Part shown: positions 32,376 to 41,562 of the stretch, piece by piece | Position numbering within the stretch: the first letter of the stretch is position 1 | Layout of the letters: every line of letters begins with the position of its first letter | Source of the DNA: Candidatus Thorarchaeota archaeon | GTDB taxonomy: Archaea > Asgardarchaeota > Thorarchaeia > Thorarchaeales > Thorarchaeaceae | Assembly: GCA_003345555.1 (NCBI GenBank) | Contig: PRDJ01000041.1 | Coordinates: 34,038-98,037 of the forward strand | DNA: 64,000 nt | Reading direction: 5' to 3' | The notes under the pieces: generated by a model | The model's database searches: none | Told to the model about the DNA's origin: nothing | What the model saw: the letters and a program-made list of their open reading frames with translations, nothing else | Program-made: the position numbers and the translations under genes

Positions 32376-33629
32376 ATGGATTCTGAGGTTCCTACCATGG
32401 GTGGCCGATCTGAGCGACGATTCCTGGGCCTTAGTCCAGCTCTCTGGCGATTGTCCAGTGTAATTGCTGTCGCACAGTTTGGATGGAGCATATGGTACTG
32501 GCAGTTTTCGGTTTTTCTCATGGAATATGTGGAGGAATGGGAGATTGGAGTCGTGCTCGCAGTAGGTACGATAGCCACTCTGGTAGGCTACCCAGTCTCA
32601 GGTGCACTCGCCGACTCCATAGGCCGCAAGAAGACAGTAATTCTTTCCTTCGTGCCCATTTTCATAGGTCTGGGACTCCTTGCCATTTACCCTGAATGGC
32701 CGGCTGTTCTCTATGAATATGCTTTGGCCGCCTTTGGTTGGTCGTTCGTCATGGTCGTCGAGAGGGCAATGGCGGCCGATGTCGTTGTTGAAGACAAAGG
32801 GCAGGATTCGGCAAGAACATTCTCTATGATTGTTGCACCGGCATTTTTCATTGACGGCGTCGCCCCCCTTCTTGCTTCAGGTCTGCTTCTCGGGGGAGTT
32901 TCGCAGAGAATGCTGATTCTGATCGGTGCCCTTGTATCTTTCTTGGCACTGATGATGGGACCAATCATACTGAAGGAAACGCTGAGCCAAACGACGATGG
33001 AGCGAGCAAGGAAGGGTGCGAAGATTCCTATCCGCAGCTTCGGTAGGAGCTACTGGAGAATAGCTGCTGGCATGTCCAGCTTCTATTTCGTTTCGGGTAT
33101 GACCCTTTCCTATTTTGGTAACCTCTTCGTTGATGAATGGCATCTGGATCTACCAACATACGGTCTCACTTGGGCCGCGTTCTCAATCACCCAAGCAGTA
33201 CTATCATATACAATAAGCGGTCTCGCAGACAAGAATCTGAGAGCCTCCTTGATGGCGGGAGTCATAGGCAACTCGCTCATGATCGGAGTGTGCGGCGCAG
33301 GCAATGGTCTCCTTCTTGCTTTCGCAGTGAACTTCACGTGGGCACCGCTGATGATTCTCTGGATTGGGGCAGAGAACTCGCTCATAGCCGCCAATGTAAG
33401 CGAAGAGGCTCAGGGTCGTGCCATGGGAATCTATAGCCTAATGCTCAATTCACTCGGCATAATCTCTGCACCAATCGGTGCCTTTCTTTGGGTAAGCCTT
33501 GGCAGTCTCAGAAGCCTCTACATGCTGACCAGTGTAGCAAGCCTTCCTTTCCTTATCCTGCTGGGCTACGTTCTAAAGACCGTGAGAGTCCAAATGCCAA
33601 GTCTAGACACTCAGGCTCAGCCAATGTGA
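32376..33629 (+). CDS. Major facilitator superfamily transporter
   Basis: A 417-residue, 12-span MFS protein. The loop 2-3 signature reads GALADSIGRKKTVIL. The central loop (KETLSQTTMERARKGAKIPIRSFGRSYWRI) separates two six-span halves, and the second half contains GLADKNLRASLMAG at the corresponding loop position. I cannot name the substrate. Unlike the 22126 transporter it lacks a clear antiporter motif C, so a different role is likely. Confidence 0.87.
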   Translation: MDSEVPTMGGRSERRFLGLSPALWRLSSVIAVAQFGWSIWYWQFSVFLMEYVEEWEIGVVLAVGTIATLVGYPVSGALADSIGRKKTVILSFVPIFIGLGLLAIYPEWPAVLYEYALAAFGWSFVMVVERAMAADVVVEDKGQDSARTFSMIVAPAFFIDGVAPLLASGLLLGGVSQRMLILIGALVSFLALMMGPIILKETLSQTTMERARKGAKIPIRSFGRSYWRIAAGMSSFYFVSGMTLSYFGNLFVDEWHLDLPTYGLTWAAFSITQAVLSYTISGLADKNLRASLMAGVIGNSLMIGVCGAGNGLLLAFAVNFTWAPLMILWIGAENSLIAANVSEEAQGRAMGIYSLMLNSLGIISAPIGAFLWVSLGSLRSLYMLTSVASLPFLILLGYVLKTVRVQMPSLDTQAQPM

Positions 33630-33642
33630 GAGGACCAGTACG

Positions 33643-34713
33643 CTATTTCGAAAGCTTCTGCTTCTCCTTCTCAATCTCTTCGGCGCGCTTCTGCTTCTCC
33701 TTCTCAATCTCTTCGATGCGTTTCTTCTTGGCCTCTTCGGCCTTCTTAATCTGCTTGTCCTTTTCATCGATGCGCTTCTCTGCTACAGACAGCTCCTTCT
33801 TTCTGATGCCTTCTGCATTCTTGTACTCTTTATCCGCATCGTCCCACTCTTTCTTCGCGGAATGGGCCTCGCGCTCTGCGCTGTCAAGACGAGCTCTCTT
33901 TGCATCTGCGACAGCACGATAGCGCTCGACCTCTGCATCGAAACGGACACGCGTCTTATCGAGATCTTGCTCAAGCTGTTGACGCTCGACCACAAAGCGC
34001 CTTATGTCGAACTCGAATTTCCTGGTTTTCTCATCCTTTAGATATTCACTCTCTGCAGCTGAGACTGCTGATGCAGCCACCGAGGAAACGGGCCGCTCGG
34101 CCGCCCTCTCTTCAGGTCGAGAGGGCAATCGCTCTTCGACCAAAGATGCTGCGGGGGTCTCGAATCCTGCCTCTCTCGAAGACGCAGATTCAGCTTTCGC
34201 CTCAGGTGAAGATGGGGCTAGAACCACTGCAGAAGGTTCCGGCTGTGCACCTTTCTCCTTCTTCGCCCGGGCCTCAGCTTCTCTAACCTTCTCAAGAACC
34301 ATTCTGAGAGCCTCTCTTCCTTCCTCGGACTTGACTTCCGGTCCCGCGGCAGTTGCACCTACGCTTGCAGGTGCAAGAGGTTTCTCCTCCACAGAAGCGG
34401 GAGCCTCATCTTTCGCACGTGATTCTGCTACAAGGCCTTCAATTCCAGCTGCCCTAGGCATCCTCTCGCCTTGCTCACCAGGCTGAACGAAACCGCCGGT
34501 CTCCGCGGTGGTCGGCAATTCACCTGCCGCACCTTCTTCAGCTTGCTTAGAGGGTTGGAGACTTGCCCCGGTTACTACGCGTCCAGACTCAGGCACATGA
34601 GATGGTACCTTAGGCTTGGCTGTCTCTGCGGGAGCAAAGAGAGATGCTCCACATCGAACACAGAACTTGCGTGTTACATCATTGGCTCTCCCACATTTTG
34701 GGCACGTTCTCAA
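33643..34713 (-). CDS. Zinc-ribbon protein with long disordered linker and C-terminal coiled coil
   Basis: 356 residues. Residues 1-30 are a zinc ribbon (CPKCGRANDVTRKFCVRCG). Residues about 30-215 are low-complexity, rich in Ala, Glu, Pro and Ser. Residues about 230-356 form a charged coiled coil that ends in EEIEKEKQKRAEEIEKEKQK, encoded by a 33-bp tandem repeat. There is no membrane span. The layout suggests a cytoplasmic scaffold or adaptor. Downstream on the same strand, and read first, is a membrane protein with a Lys/Glu-rich tail, so the two may be in one unit. No function assigned. Confidence 0.78.
   Translation of the reverse strand: MRTCPKCGRANDVTRKFCVRCGASLFAPAETAKPKVPSHVPESGRVVTGASLQPSKQAEEGAAGELPTTAETGGFVQPGEQGERMPRAAGIEGLVAESRAKDEAPASVEEKPLAPASVGATAAGPEVKSEEGREALRMVLEKVREAEARAKKEKGAQPEPSAVVLAPSSPEAKAESASSREAGFETPAASLVEERLPSRPEERAAERPVSSVAASAVSAAESEYLKDEKTRKFEFDIRRFVVERQQLEQDLDKTRVRFDAEVERYRAVADAKRARLDSAEREAHSAKKEWDDADKEYKNAEGIRKKELSVAEKRIDEKDKQIKKAEEAKKKRIEEIEKEKQKRAEEIEKEKQKLSK
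33655..33720 (-). repeat. 33-bp tandem repeat inside the coiled-coil gene
   Basis: Two near-identical copies of a 33-bp unit encode successive 11-residue EEIEKEKQK units at the C-terminus of the zinc-ribbon protein. They differ by only a few bases, so this could be a recent slippage duplication. Confidence 0.75.
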
Positions 34714-34831
34714 GATGAATCCGCTCCTTTGTTATACAACGGTGGGCATAATAGAGAAGCATTGTCAGATATAGATTTGGAGTATCGTCTTGCAGGACCA
34801 GATAGGTCAGCCAGTGCCCACCATCCGTGTC

Positions 34832-35890
34832 CTAGCGCTTCTTGTCCTTCTTGTCCTTTGCTTCCTTCCGAACCCGGACCCCTTTTTGAGAAATGGTAAT
34901 CTCCTGCCTCTCGAGCTTCAGCTTCTTCTCAAGGTCGACTGTCTTGGCACTCGAGACAATCTCCTTTCCGGCTGATTCAGCCAATATTCCTTCGGTGCTT
35001 ACTCGAGTCGTCTTCTTGATAGCTTCCTTCTCAACAACGGTTGCCCCAAGCTTGATGGCCAAGTGTCCCATCTTCCTTCTAATCCGATCTTGAGAATGCT
35101 CGTTCACCACGACGACAGGCACAATGAATGCCATAACGAACAGAGGGACTCCGACGACGAGTGTAAGAGCACCAAGCAGCTCGGGGAGAGTTGGAACAAC
35201 ATCTGCAGCGAAGTATGGGCCATAGATATAGGTCGTGAACATCGTGATTGGGAATGCGATCAGCGCGTAGCCACCGAAGATGTTACTGACCCAGCGACCG
35301 ACCCCCTGCGTGTCGGGACACTGGCGCACTTCGAGCTTGCTGGTCTTGAGGTGGGTCACGATGCCAGAGTCATTCAGCACCCACGTGGGCATGAATATCA
35401 GGAGGGCAATGGGCATGAAAATGAGTGCACTCATTAGAGACAGTGCTGCCTCGCCCAAGAAAGGACTCTCTGGGAACGGTCCGATCGCAAGGTATCCTGC
35501 TATGACTTCACGGAGCATGCTAGCTGAAGCGACACTAAACAGAGCAGGTGCAGCAGCCCTTCGAATTATGTGCCTGCCTGCAAACACCGGACCGATATTC
35601 ATGATGTTCATCTCGTAGGATGCGGCTTTCACAGCTCGGTTGACGAACAGAAACATGGACGCGATGGGAACGGCAAACAGGAAGTACTCAGCAAACAGCA
35701 CTGGCAGCGAGATGCCAAGCAGAAGAACAATGAAGCTTGGCATCGTCAGGCCCATGATAGACATCGTGCTCCCAGATGGTAGACCAACCGTAACTAGGTA
35801 TATGATCTGGAGAGCGGATCCTCCTATGACTAGGCAAAACAAAGCAGGCAACACATATCTTCCTTTGCTCAGAACCACTTGAATCTCCAA
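34832..35890 (-). CDS. Uncharacterised polytopic membrane protein with basic C-terminal tail
   Basis: 352 residues with about seven or eight hydrophobic segments (the first near residues 14-34, the last near 248-268), followed by a roughly 80-residue cytoplasmic tail rich in Lys, Glu and Arg, ending RVRKEAKDKKDKKR. No transport or enzymatic motif is recognisable. The gap of 118 bases to the zinc-ribbon/coiled-coil gene on the same strand makes co-transcription possible. Confidence 0.72.
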   Translation of the reverse strand: MEIQVVLSKGRYVLPALFCLVIGGSALQIIYLVTVGLPSGSTMSIMGLTMPSFIVLLLGISLPVLFAEYFLFAVPIASMFLFVNRAVKAASYEMNIMNIGPVFAGRHIIRRAAAPALFSVASASMLREVIAGYLAIGPFPESPFLGEAALSLMSALIFMPIALLIFMPTWVLNDSGIVTHLKTSKLEVRQCPDTQGVGRWVSNIFGGYALIAFPITMFTTYIYGPYFAADVVPTLPELLGALTLVVGVPLFVMAFIVPVVVVNEHSQDRIRRKMGHLAIKLGATVVEKEAIKKTTRVSTEGILAESAGKEIVSSAKTVDLEKKLKLERQEITISQKGVRVRKEAKDKKDKKR

Positions 35891-36008
35891 TCGCTGAAAG
35901 AATCATGACTATGTAAACTCATCTACTAAAATGAGCTTCAAGAGGACTCCTACTCGCATAACTGACGATCAGACAGAACTTGGCGGCCAAGGAAACAATG
36001 CCCACTGG

Positions 36009-36677
36009 CTACTGAACCACGAACTCTTCGCCTTCCTTAGGTGCCAAGAATCTAATACCACCCCTTCGCTCTAGTTTCTTCCTGAAGTCCGAAGTATCCT
36101 TGTCCCAATTGTGCATCGGAACAACCAGCCGTGGTTTAATGGCCAAAGCCGCTTCTGCTGCTTCTGTGTTGTCCATTGTGTAGGTGTCACCGCATGGCAA
36201 GAGAGCGACATCTATCGGACCAAGCTCCTTCATCTCAGGAATGACGTCAGTGTCACCTGCATGATAGATCGTTCTTCCCTGCACAGTTATGAGATACCCG
36301 ACGCCAAATCCTCTGGGATGGAAGGGCTTACCGGGAGAGCGAAAGCGCTTGACGTTGTAGGCTTGGACTGCCTTGACCCTGATACCGCGAACGGTAGTTT
36401 CCTCTCCGGCCGTCAGTGACTTGAAGTCCCTGTTAATCTTCTCGGCACAGTCCTTGGGCGCAATAATGACTGTGCTATCGCTAAGGAAACTCAAGATAGC
36501 ATCCGGGTCACAGTGGTCGGCATGAGAGTGGGTCACAAGAACTAGGGTAGCAGGGTCGAATACATCCGGAACACGCTCCACATACTTCTTTGCGCGATAC
36601 GGATCGACGTAGATCACCTTCCCGTCAGCCTTGATTTCGAAGCCAGCATGTCCTAACCATCGAAGTGATACAGTCAC
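36009..36677 (-). CDS. MBL-fold metal-dependent hydrolase (UPF0173/UlaG-like)
   Basis: 222 residues. The N-terminus SLRWLGHAGFEIKADGKVIYVDPY is characteristic of the UPF0173/L-ascorbate-6-phosphate-lactonase-like branch. The metal motif is HSHADHCD (about residues 50-57), then IYHAGDTD (about 137-144) and VVPMHNWDKDT (about 184-194). The length is normal. Substrates of these archaeal enzymes are unknown. It is the first gene of a minus-strand group and is followed by the membrane and zinc-ribbon genes. Confidence 0.88.
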   Translation of the reverse strand: MTVSLRWLGHAGFEIKADGKVIYVDPYRAKKYVERVPDVFDPATLVLVTHSHADHCDPDAILSFLSDSTVIIAPKDCAEKINRDFKSLTAGEETTVRGIRVKAVQAYNVKRFRSPGKPFHPRGFGVGYLITVQGRTIYHAGDTDVIPEMKELGPIDVALLPCGDTYTMDNTEAAEAALAIKPRLVVPMHNWDKDTSDFRKKLERRGGIRFLAPKEGEEFVVQ

Positions 36678-37063
36678 TACGGTCGCCAGCTATGGAAGAT
36701 ATGTCGGAAGTATATGTGTCTAACCGTTCACCAGAATAGTAGCACAATAGATGACTCCATGCAAGTCTAACGGTACGATTGTTGAACTCCTAGCCATGGT
36801 ACAGTCATCCCAACTGGGTCGACAGCTCAGCTTTCCCCGAAACAGCGGTTCGACGATCTGCTATTCCGTTTCGCCAGCAGTCTCTTCGCTCCAACACACT
36901 GAATCTCTGTCCTGCGATGTATACTAGAGCACCCAATGCTTTGGACTATCGAATGTTGCATCTCCTTCTTGGTAACCTGAGGAAGCGGAATCTGAACAGC
37001 AACATTGAGAAGAAGGCGAAGAGTTGCGCAAGCCTCACTGGGTTTGGGGGATATGACAAGTCA
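36678..37063. other. Divergent intergenic region
   Basis: 386 bases if the next gene starts at its ATG 37064. The plus-strand frame stays open from 36917, but the codons there do not look like a conserved N-terminus. I see no tRNA, repeat or strong TATA box here. Confidence 0.4.
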
Positions 37064-37552
37064 ATGCGGATTGACGAATTCGACGTCCCGACAGAGCTTA
37101 ACTTGCAAGAAGTAACAACGAGGACAATGCAATGGCTGAAAGCCGGCGAACCCGGCACCGATTACGTCCTGATGGGAGAGTCAGACCAACAAGCAACAAT
37201 CAGTAAGGACAAGCGCGACCTCAACATATGCGGCATTTCATTTTGCGAGACTTGCGGGATCATCGTCCTGCTGGTCACGCTCATGATAGGAACCATATAC
37301 TCGGGAGGACTAGACGCCTTCTATTTCCTCGTAGGCATTGTGAATATCGTCGGAATAATCGGACTTGTCGGAGGATTCGCATGCTATCTCCTCACTGCTA
37401 AGAAGGTCACGTACACATTGAGATTCAGCGAAGGAACACCCTTTAACGTGACAGTCTACGGTGAGGGGCGAGTGGAAGCGACCAGACGAGACTATGACTC
37501 ACTCAAGTCCGCCGTCTTGCATGGTCCTCGTCCTCCGCCAGGCCCTTGGTAA
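37064..37552 (+). CDS. Small membrane protein with two spans
   Basis: 162 residues from ATG 37064, which has GGGGGAT (37045-37051) upstream. A hydrophilic N-terminal part (about 1-60) is followed by two hydrophobic segments (about residues 68-87 and 95-118) and a strand-rich C-terminal part (TYTLRFSEGTPFNVTVYGEGRVE), ending in a Pro-rich tail PRPPPGPW. Cys residues ICGISFCETCG lie at the membrane edge. The frame extends 49 codons further upstream, but that part is unlike a normal N-terminus. No family recognised. Confidence 0.65.
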   Translation: MRIDEFDVPTELNLQEVTTRTMQWLKAGEPGTDYVLMGESDQQATISKDKRDLNICGISFCETCGIIVLLVTLMIGTIYSGGLDAFYFLVGIVNIVGIIGLVGGFACYLLTAKKVTYTLRFSEGTPFNVTVYGEGRVEATRRDYDSLKSAVLHGPRPPPGPW

Positions 37553-37730
37553 CGCGTACTGCCCATTGTGCCCGTGGATTCAAGCCTATCCGGTTAAGAA
37601 GAAGTAACTATTACGTTCTCATCTCTTTTCAGAATTCATTGCCCATACCGGAGTGCCACGCCACCAAGATTGGGCATCCAGAATGCATTTTACTGGCTCT
37701 TGACATTGCGCTTGCGGGAGTTGACCCGAA

Positions 37731-39449
37731 ATGATTCTCCTGAATCCGAACCACCTTACTCGCCCATATCCTGATGAAGCATCAAGAGAAATCATGGAGA
37801 AGACCGTTCAGTTCTTTGAGAACAAGGGCAAGGTCAAGCTGAAAAATGATGACCACGCTATGGTCTGGTATCAGGATTTCCTTGACTTCGTCAAGAAGGA
37901 AGAGATATTCTACAAGCTCCTGACGCCGCCGCAATATGGGGACAAGGACTGCCGGTGGGACACATGGCGCAACATGGAATTCAATGAGATTCTTGCTTTC
38001 TATGGGCTGCACTACTGGTACACCTGGCAGGTTTCCGCTCTTGGTCTTGGACCTATATGGATGAGCAAGAATGACGGTGTGAAACGTAAGACTGCTCAGT
38101 TGCTGAAGGGTGGTGGAGTATTCGCATTTGGATTGAGCGAAAAACAGCATGGTGCAGATATCTACTCGTCAGAAATGCTTCTCAAGGTGCTGGGTGGTGG
38201 AAAATACAAAGCAAGAGGAAGCAAGTACTATATTGGCAACGGCAACGTGGCAAGCTTGGTCTCAGTCTTTGGCAAGAGTGACAAACCAATGGATCCGACT
38301 GACGAGAAGTACGGCAAATACGTCTTCTTCGTTGTCAATTCGCAGCATCCCAACTATGAGTGTGTGAGAAGCCTCGTAGCAGTCCAGTCGTACGTAGCCG
38401 AATACAAGCTGAACGATTATCCGCTGACCGATGCAGACATCCTTTCCTTTGGCCGCGATGCTTGGGACTGTACATTGAACACAGTTAATGTCTGCAAGTT
38501 CAATCTGGGTTGGGCATCAATAGGCATCTGTACCCATGCACTCTATGAGGCCATCAACCATGCTGCAAATCGCTTCCTATACGGTCAGTGGGTTACCGAT
38601 TTCTCTCACATACGTAGTCTCCTTGTCGACGCCTATGCTCGCCTCGTGGCCATGAAGCTCTACGCATTACGTGCAGGTGACTATATGCGGACGGCGTCTC
38701 TGCAGGACCGCCGCTACATCCTCTATAACAGTCTGGTAAAGATGAAGGTCACAACCGAAGGAGAGAAAGTCATCGATTTGCTTTGGGACGTGATCGCGGC
38801 CAGAGGTTTCGAAGGTGAAACGTACTTCTCTGCGGCAGCCAGAGACATTCGAGCGCTACCCAAATTGGAGGGAACGGTTCATGTCAACATGGCGCAGATT
38901 ATCAAATTCATGCCAGCCTTCTTCTTCATGCCAGAGAAGTGTGCAGAGATACCGACTGTCAAAGACGCCAAACATGATGGGTTCATGTTCAACCAGGGAC
39001 CAACAAAGGGTGCGAGCCAGATACGCTTTCACGACTACCATGAGACATACGACAGTGTGAGCCTACCTAATATTGACATCTTCAAAGAGCAGGTCCACGT
39101 CTTCAACGAGTTCATGACAGATGCCACCCCCACGGAACAACAAGGGGCGGACCTGGATTTCAGTCTGAACGCGGGCGAACTGTTCACTCTCGTAGTGTAT
39201 GGACAGCTCGTATTGGAGAACTTCAGGAATTATGATATAAGTGAAGGCTTGCTCGATCAGATATTCGACTTCATGGTGCGCGATTTCTCACGATATGCTT
39301 TGCAGCTGTACTCCAAACGCAGCACGACAGAGAAACAGCAAGAGATACTCCTGAGATGCATTAGGAAACCACACGTAGATGAGGAGCGATTCAGACAAGT
39401 GTGGGAGGAAGTCTACTCACTGAAAGGCCTCTATGAAATGAGAAAGTAG
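37731..39449 (+). CDS. Acyl-CoA dehydrogenase-family flavoprotein
   Basis: 572 residues. The core fits the acyl-CoA dehydrogenase fold: GGVFAFGLSEKQHGADIYS (about residues 128-146) is the 'LTEP..GSD'-like FAD-contact segment, and RALPKLEGTVHVNMAQ (about 375-390) contains the LEGT motif, with Glu380 at the position of the catalytic base of medium-chain enzymes. The middle domain KYKARGSKYYIGNGNVASL matches the family strand. The C-terminal region (about 430-572) is longer than in MCAD (about 400 residues), as in very-long-chain or ACAD10/11-like proteins. No electron-transfer flavoprotein or CoA-ligase gene is adjacent, so substrate and pathway remain open. Confidence 0.82.
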   Translation: MILLNPNHLTRPYPDEASREIMEKTVQFFENKGKVKLKNDDHAMVWYQDFLDFVKKEEIFYKLLTPPQYGDKDCRWDTWRNMEFNEILAFYGLHYWYTWQVSALGLGPIWMSKNDGVKRKTAQLLKGGGVFAFGLSEKQHGADIYSSEMLLKVLGGGKYKARGSKYYIGNGNVASLVSVFGKSDKPMDPTDEKYGKYVFFVVNSQHPNYECVRSLVAVQSYVAEYKLNDYPLTDADILSFGRDAWDCTLNTVNVCKFNLGWASIGICTHALYEAINHAANRFLYGQWVTDFSHIRSLLVDAYARLVAMKLYALRAGDYMRTASLQDRRYILYNSLVKMKVTTEGEKVIDLLWDVIAARGFEGETYFSAAARDIRALPKLEGTVHVNMAQIIKFMPAFFFMPEKCAEIPTVKDAKHDGFMFNQGPTKGASQIRFHDYHETYDSVSLPNIDIFKEQVHVFNEFMTDATPTEQQGADLDFSLNAGELFTLVVYGQLVLENFRNYDISEGLLDQIFDFMVRDFSRYALQLYSKRSTTEKQQEILLRCIRKPHVDEERFRQVWEEVYSLKGLYEMRK

Positions 39450-39450
39450 G

Positions 39451-39460
39451 AAATAAAAGA
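39451..39460 (+). promoter_or_regulatory. A/T-rich promoter-like element of a small membrane protein gene
   Basis: aaataaaaga, 54-63 bases before the next start, resembles a TATA box. Confidence 0.35.
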
Positions 39461-39513
39461 CCGACACGCGTCTGACAAGCATACTGCGGCCGCCTCAATC
39501 TGAGGGATGACAC

Positions 39514-39714
39514 ATGAAACGTAAGCTGATTGGATTGTTGCTGATCCTCGTGGGGTCGATCCTGTTCTTGGATGAACTGTGGTTCTTTGTGCCAGGCATT
39601 GTGCCACACGGTTGGCTCATCGGCGATTGGTCTCAGTTCCATGTGTACCCCTTTCATCACTGGATGCTGGGCGTCGCCATGATTGTAGTCGGTCTATGGC
39701 TATTGAAGAAGTAG
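39514..39714 (+). CDS. Small two-span membrane protein
   Basis: 66 residues: MKRKLIGLLLILVGSILFLDELWFFV gives the first span and a second hydrophobic segment (HHWMLGVAMIVVGLWLL) ends in KK. Between them a loop has several aromatic and His residues. The start follows gatgacac context (no strong ribosome site). Small inner-membrane proteins of this type are common; the role is unknown. Confidence 0.6.
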   Translation: MKRKLIGLLLILVGSILFLDELWFFVPGIVPHGWLIGDWSQFHVYPFHHWMLGVAMIVVGLWLLKK

Positions 39715-39892
39715 GTTCTCGATGCCGTGCTCTCCAAGGGTTTCGTGCGACGACAGGGAGAAGAACAAGGCATCTCAACATCTGTAATGCAGACGATTCG
39801 GCAATCGTGTGGCGCTTAGTAGTGGCGGTCATCCCAAACTTCTTAATGTGGTGGACTCCGGGCATCGATAAATCACGGAGAGCGCCCCAGTC

Positions 39893-41383
39893 ATGAGTAT
39901 AATCGCCCGATTCTTCGGCCTACAGCAGCCCACGGACAAGGCACTCTGGTTAGTGCGAACCATGGTTCTTCTAATGCCAACCATGGCGGCCACGTTCATG
40001 ATTTCCACAACCTTCTGGATGATCTTCATCGCCACCTCGCTGGGCGGCGGCGATCTCATGGCGGGCTTGCCCTTGATAGGAGTCCTAGTGATAATCCAGC
40101 TAGTCATACGGACCGTCTTGGACTATCCTAGCGGCGCCCTCGGAGATTACATTGGCCAAAGATACGTGATCGCAACAGCCCTAACATGCTATGCCATTGG
40201 CTTTTGGTTGACATCAACAGTGGACACAGGAACTCCATACATCGTGTTTGTGGCAATATACGTGGTCCTAGGAGTAGGGCAGTCGCAAGAAAGCGGGGCG
40301 TGGGCTGCTTGGTTTGACAATAACTATCGTGTGGCCATGCCTCATGACAAGGACAGAAAGATGTACGGTGTCATGCAGGGCCGCTCCGGAATGATCTTTC
40401 AGATCGTGTCAACCCTTGTTCTTCTTCCAGGAGCTTGGCTTGCTGTAGCCTATACTGAAAGGTGGGTCTTCAGATTCCAGGGCATCTTATGCCTCTTTCT
40501 TGCCCTTATCGTGCTAAGAGTCATTAGGGACTTCCCCGAAGCACAAGCTCTCAGGAAGAAGCAGAATGCATCATCCGGAGGGTATTCACGTGTCCTCGTT
40601 GACGGGTTGAAGTTTGTCGGTTCTAGCCGCTTCGTGTTTTTCATCTTCATGGGCGAGACTGTTCTCTTCGCAACAGGCATATTGTGGTGGGAAATCATCC
40701 TGTTTCCCTTCTACTTTATCTATCTCCTCAGCTACATTGGCATCTCTGGTTTCAGAACCCTTGTCTTCATACCAAACGTTGCGTCCCAAGAAAGAAGCGG
40801 AATCTGGTCACGCAGGTTTGACCCGGTGAAATGGATTCCTCGTCTCAGACTTCTCCAGTTCTGCGGATTCGTGTTCTACGTGCTGTTATCAGCTACGACC
40901 TTCATCTTCAAGCCGCCTGCGCCTGAAGAGGCTCACATGATAATGGTTTTCATCCCACTGACGAGCATTGCCCTTTTCGAGGTCCCCGCAGAATCAGTAA
41001 TACCTTTGACGCTTATCTTTATGATTTTCCTACTTGGCGATTTCCTAGGAGCATTCGCCGATGTGCTAACTCAACGTGTATTGATAGATGTGATTCCGAA
41101 CAGAATCAGAAACAGCCTATACTCCCTCAGACCTGCCCTCGCCATTCTGTGTGCCGTTCCCTTAATATGGTTCTTCAGTGTGTTCCTTCCTGCCTACGGA
41201 TTCGGCTTGACATTCGCCTTGGTAGCAATCGTTGCTCTCGTAGGATCCGCTCTCATCAAGGTCGGCTTCTCGTACCCAATTCCTAAGGCAAAGGACATTG
41301 AGGTTACTATTGAGAAAGTCAGGACGGAAGACAACTTACAAATGTCTGCAGACGATGCAGGTCGCGACGCAGAGACCACATAG
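39893..41383 (+). CDS. MFS-type transporter
   Basis: A 496-residue polytopic protein with about 12 hydrophobic segments. The first half has LDYPSGALGDYIGQRYVIATAL, the G-x-L-x-D/G-x-x-G-x-R pattern of MFS loop 2-3. Between the halves a charged loop carries EAQALRKKQNASSGGYSRVL. The C-terminus (about 465-496) is hydrophilic and rich in Asp and Glu. No family more specific than MFS is clear and the substrate is unknown. Confidence 0.82.
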   Translation: MSIIARFFGLQQPTDKALWLVRTMVLLMPTMAATFMISTTFWMIFIATSLGGGDLMAGLPLIGVLVIIQLVIRTVLDYPSGALGDYIGQRYVIATALTCYAIGFWLTSTVDTGTPYIVFVAIYVVLGVGQSQESGAWAAWFDNNYRVAMPHDKDRKMYGVMQGRSGMIFQIVSTLVLLPGAWLAVAYTERWVFRFQGILCLFLALIVLRVIRDFPEAQALRKKQNASSGGYSRVLVDGLKFVGSSRFVFFIFMGETVLFATGILWWEIILFPFYFIYLLSYIGISGFRTLVFIPNVASQERSGIWSRRFDPVKWIPRLRLLQFCGFVFYVLLSATTFIFKPPAPEEAHMIMVFIPLTSIALFEVPAESVIPLTLIFMIFLLGDFLGAFADVLTQRVLIDVIPNRIRNSLYSLRPALAILCAVPLIWFFSVFLPAYGFGLTFALVAIVALVGSALIKVGFSYPIPKAKDIEVTIEKVRTEDNLQMSADDAGRDAETT

Positions 41384-41562
41384 TCGGTCAATAGGATGCC
41401 CGATTATGTGCCAGCTGTGGCGTGTTTACCGCAAGAAGGGAGATGCTCAAGTCCAGTTCCGTCGTGATATTCGATGGCGCGGACAATTCCGCTACCGATT
41501 GTCTTATACTCTCTCGCGAGAGAACAACGGGAATCGATGTGAAGAAAAGGGAGGCGAAAGAG

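Noticed and set aside
34471..34899. 142-codon plus-strand frame across the zinc-ribbon gene start
   Set aside because: Antisense to the N-terminal zinc ribbon of a minus-strand gene and to the spacer; low-complexity translation.
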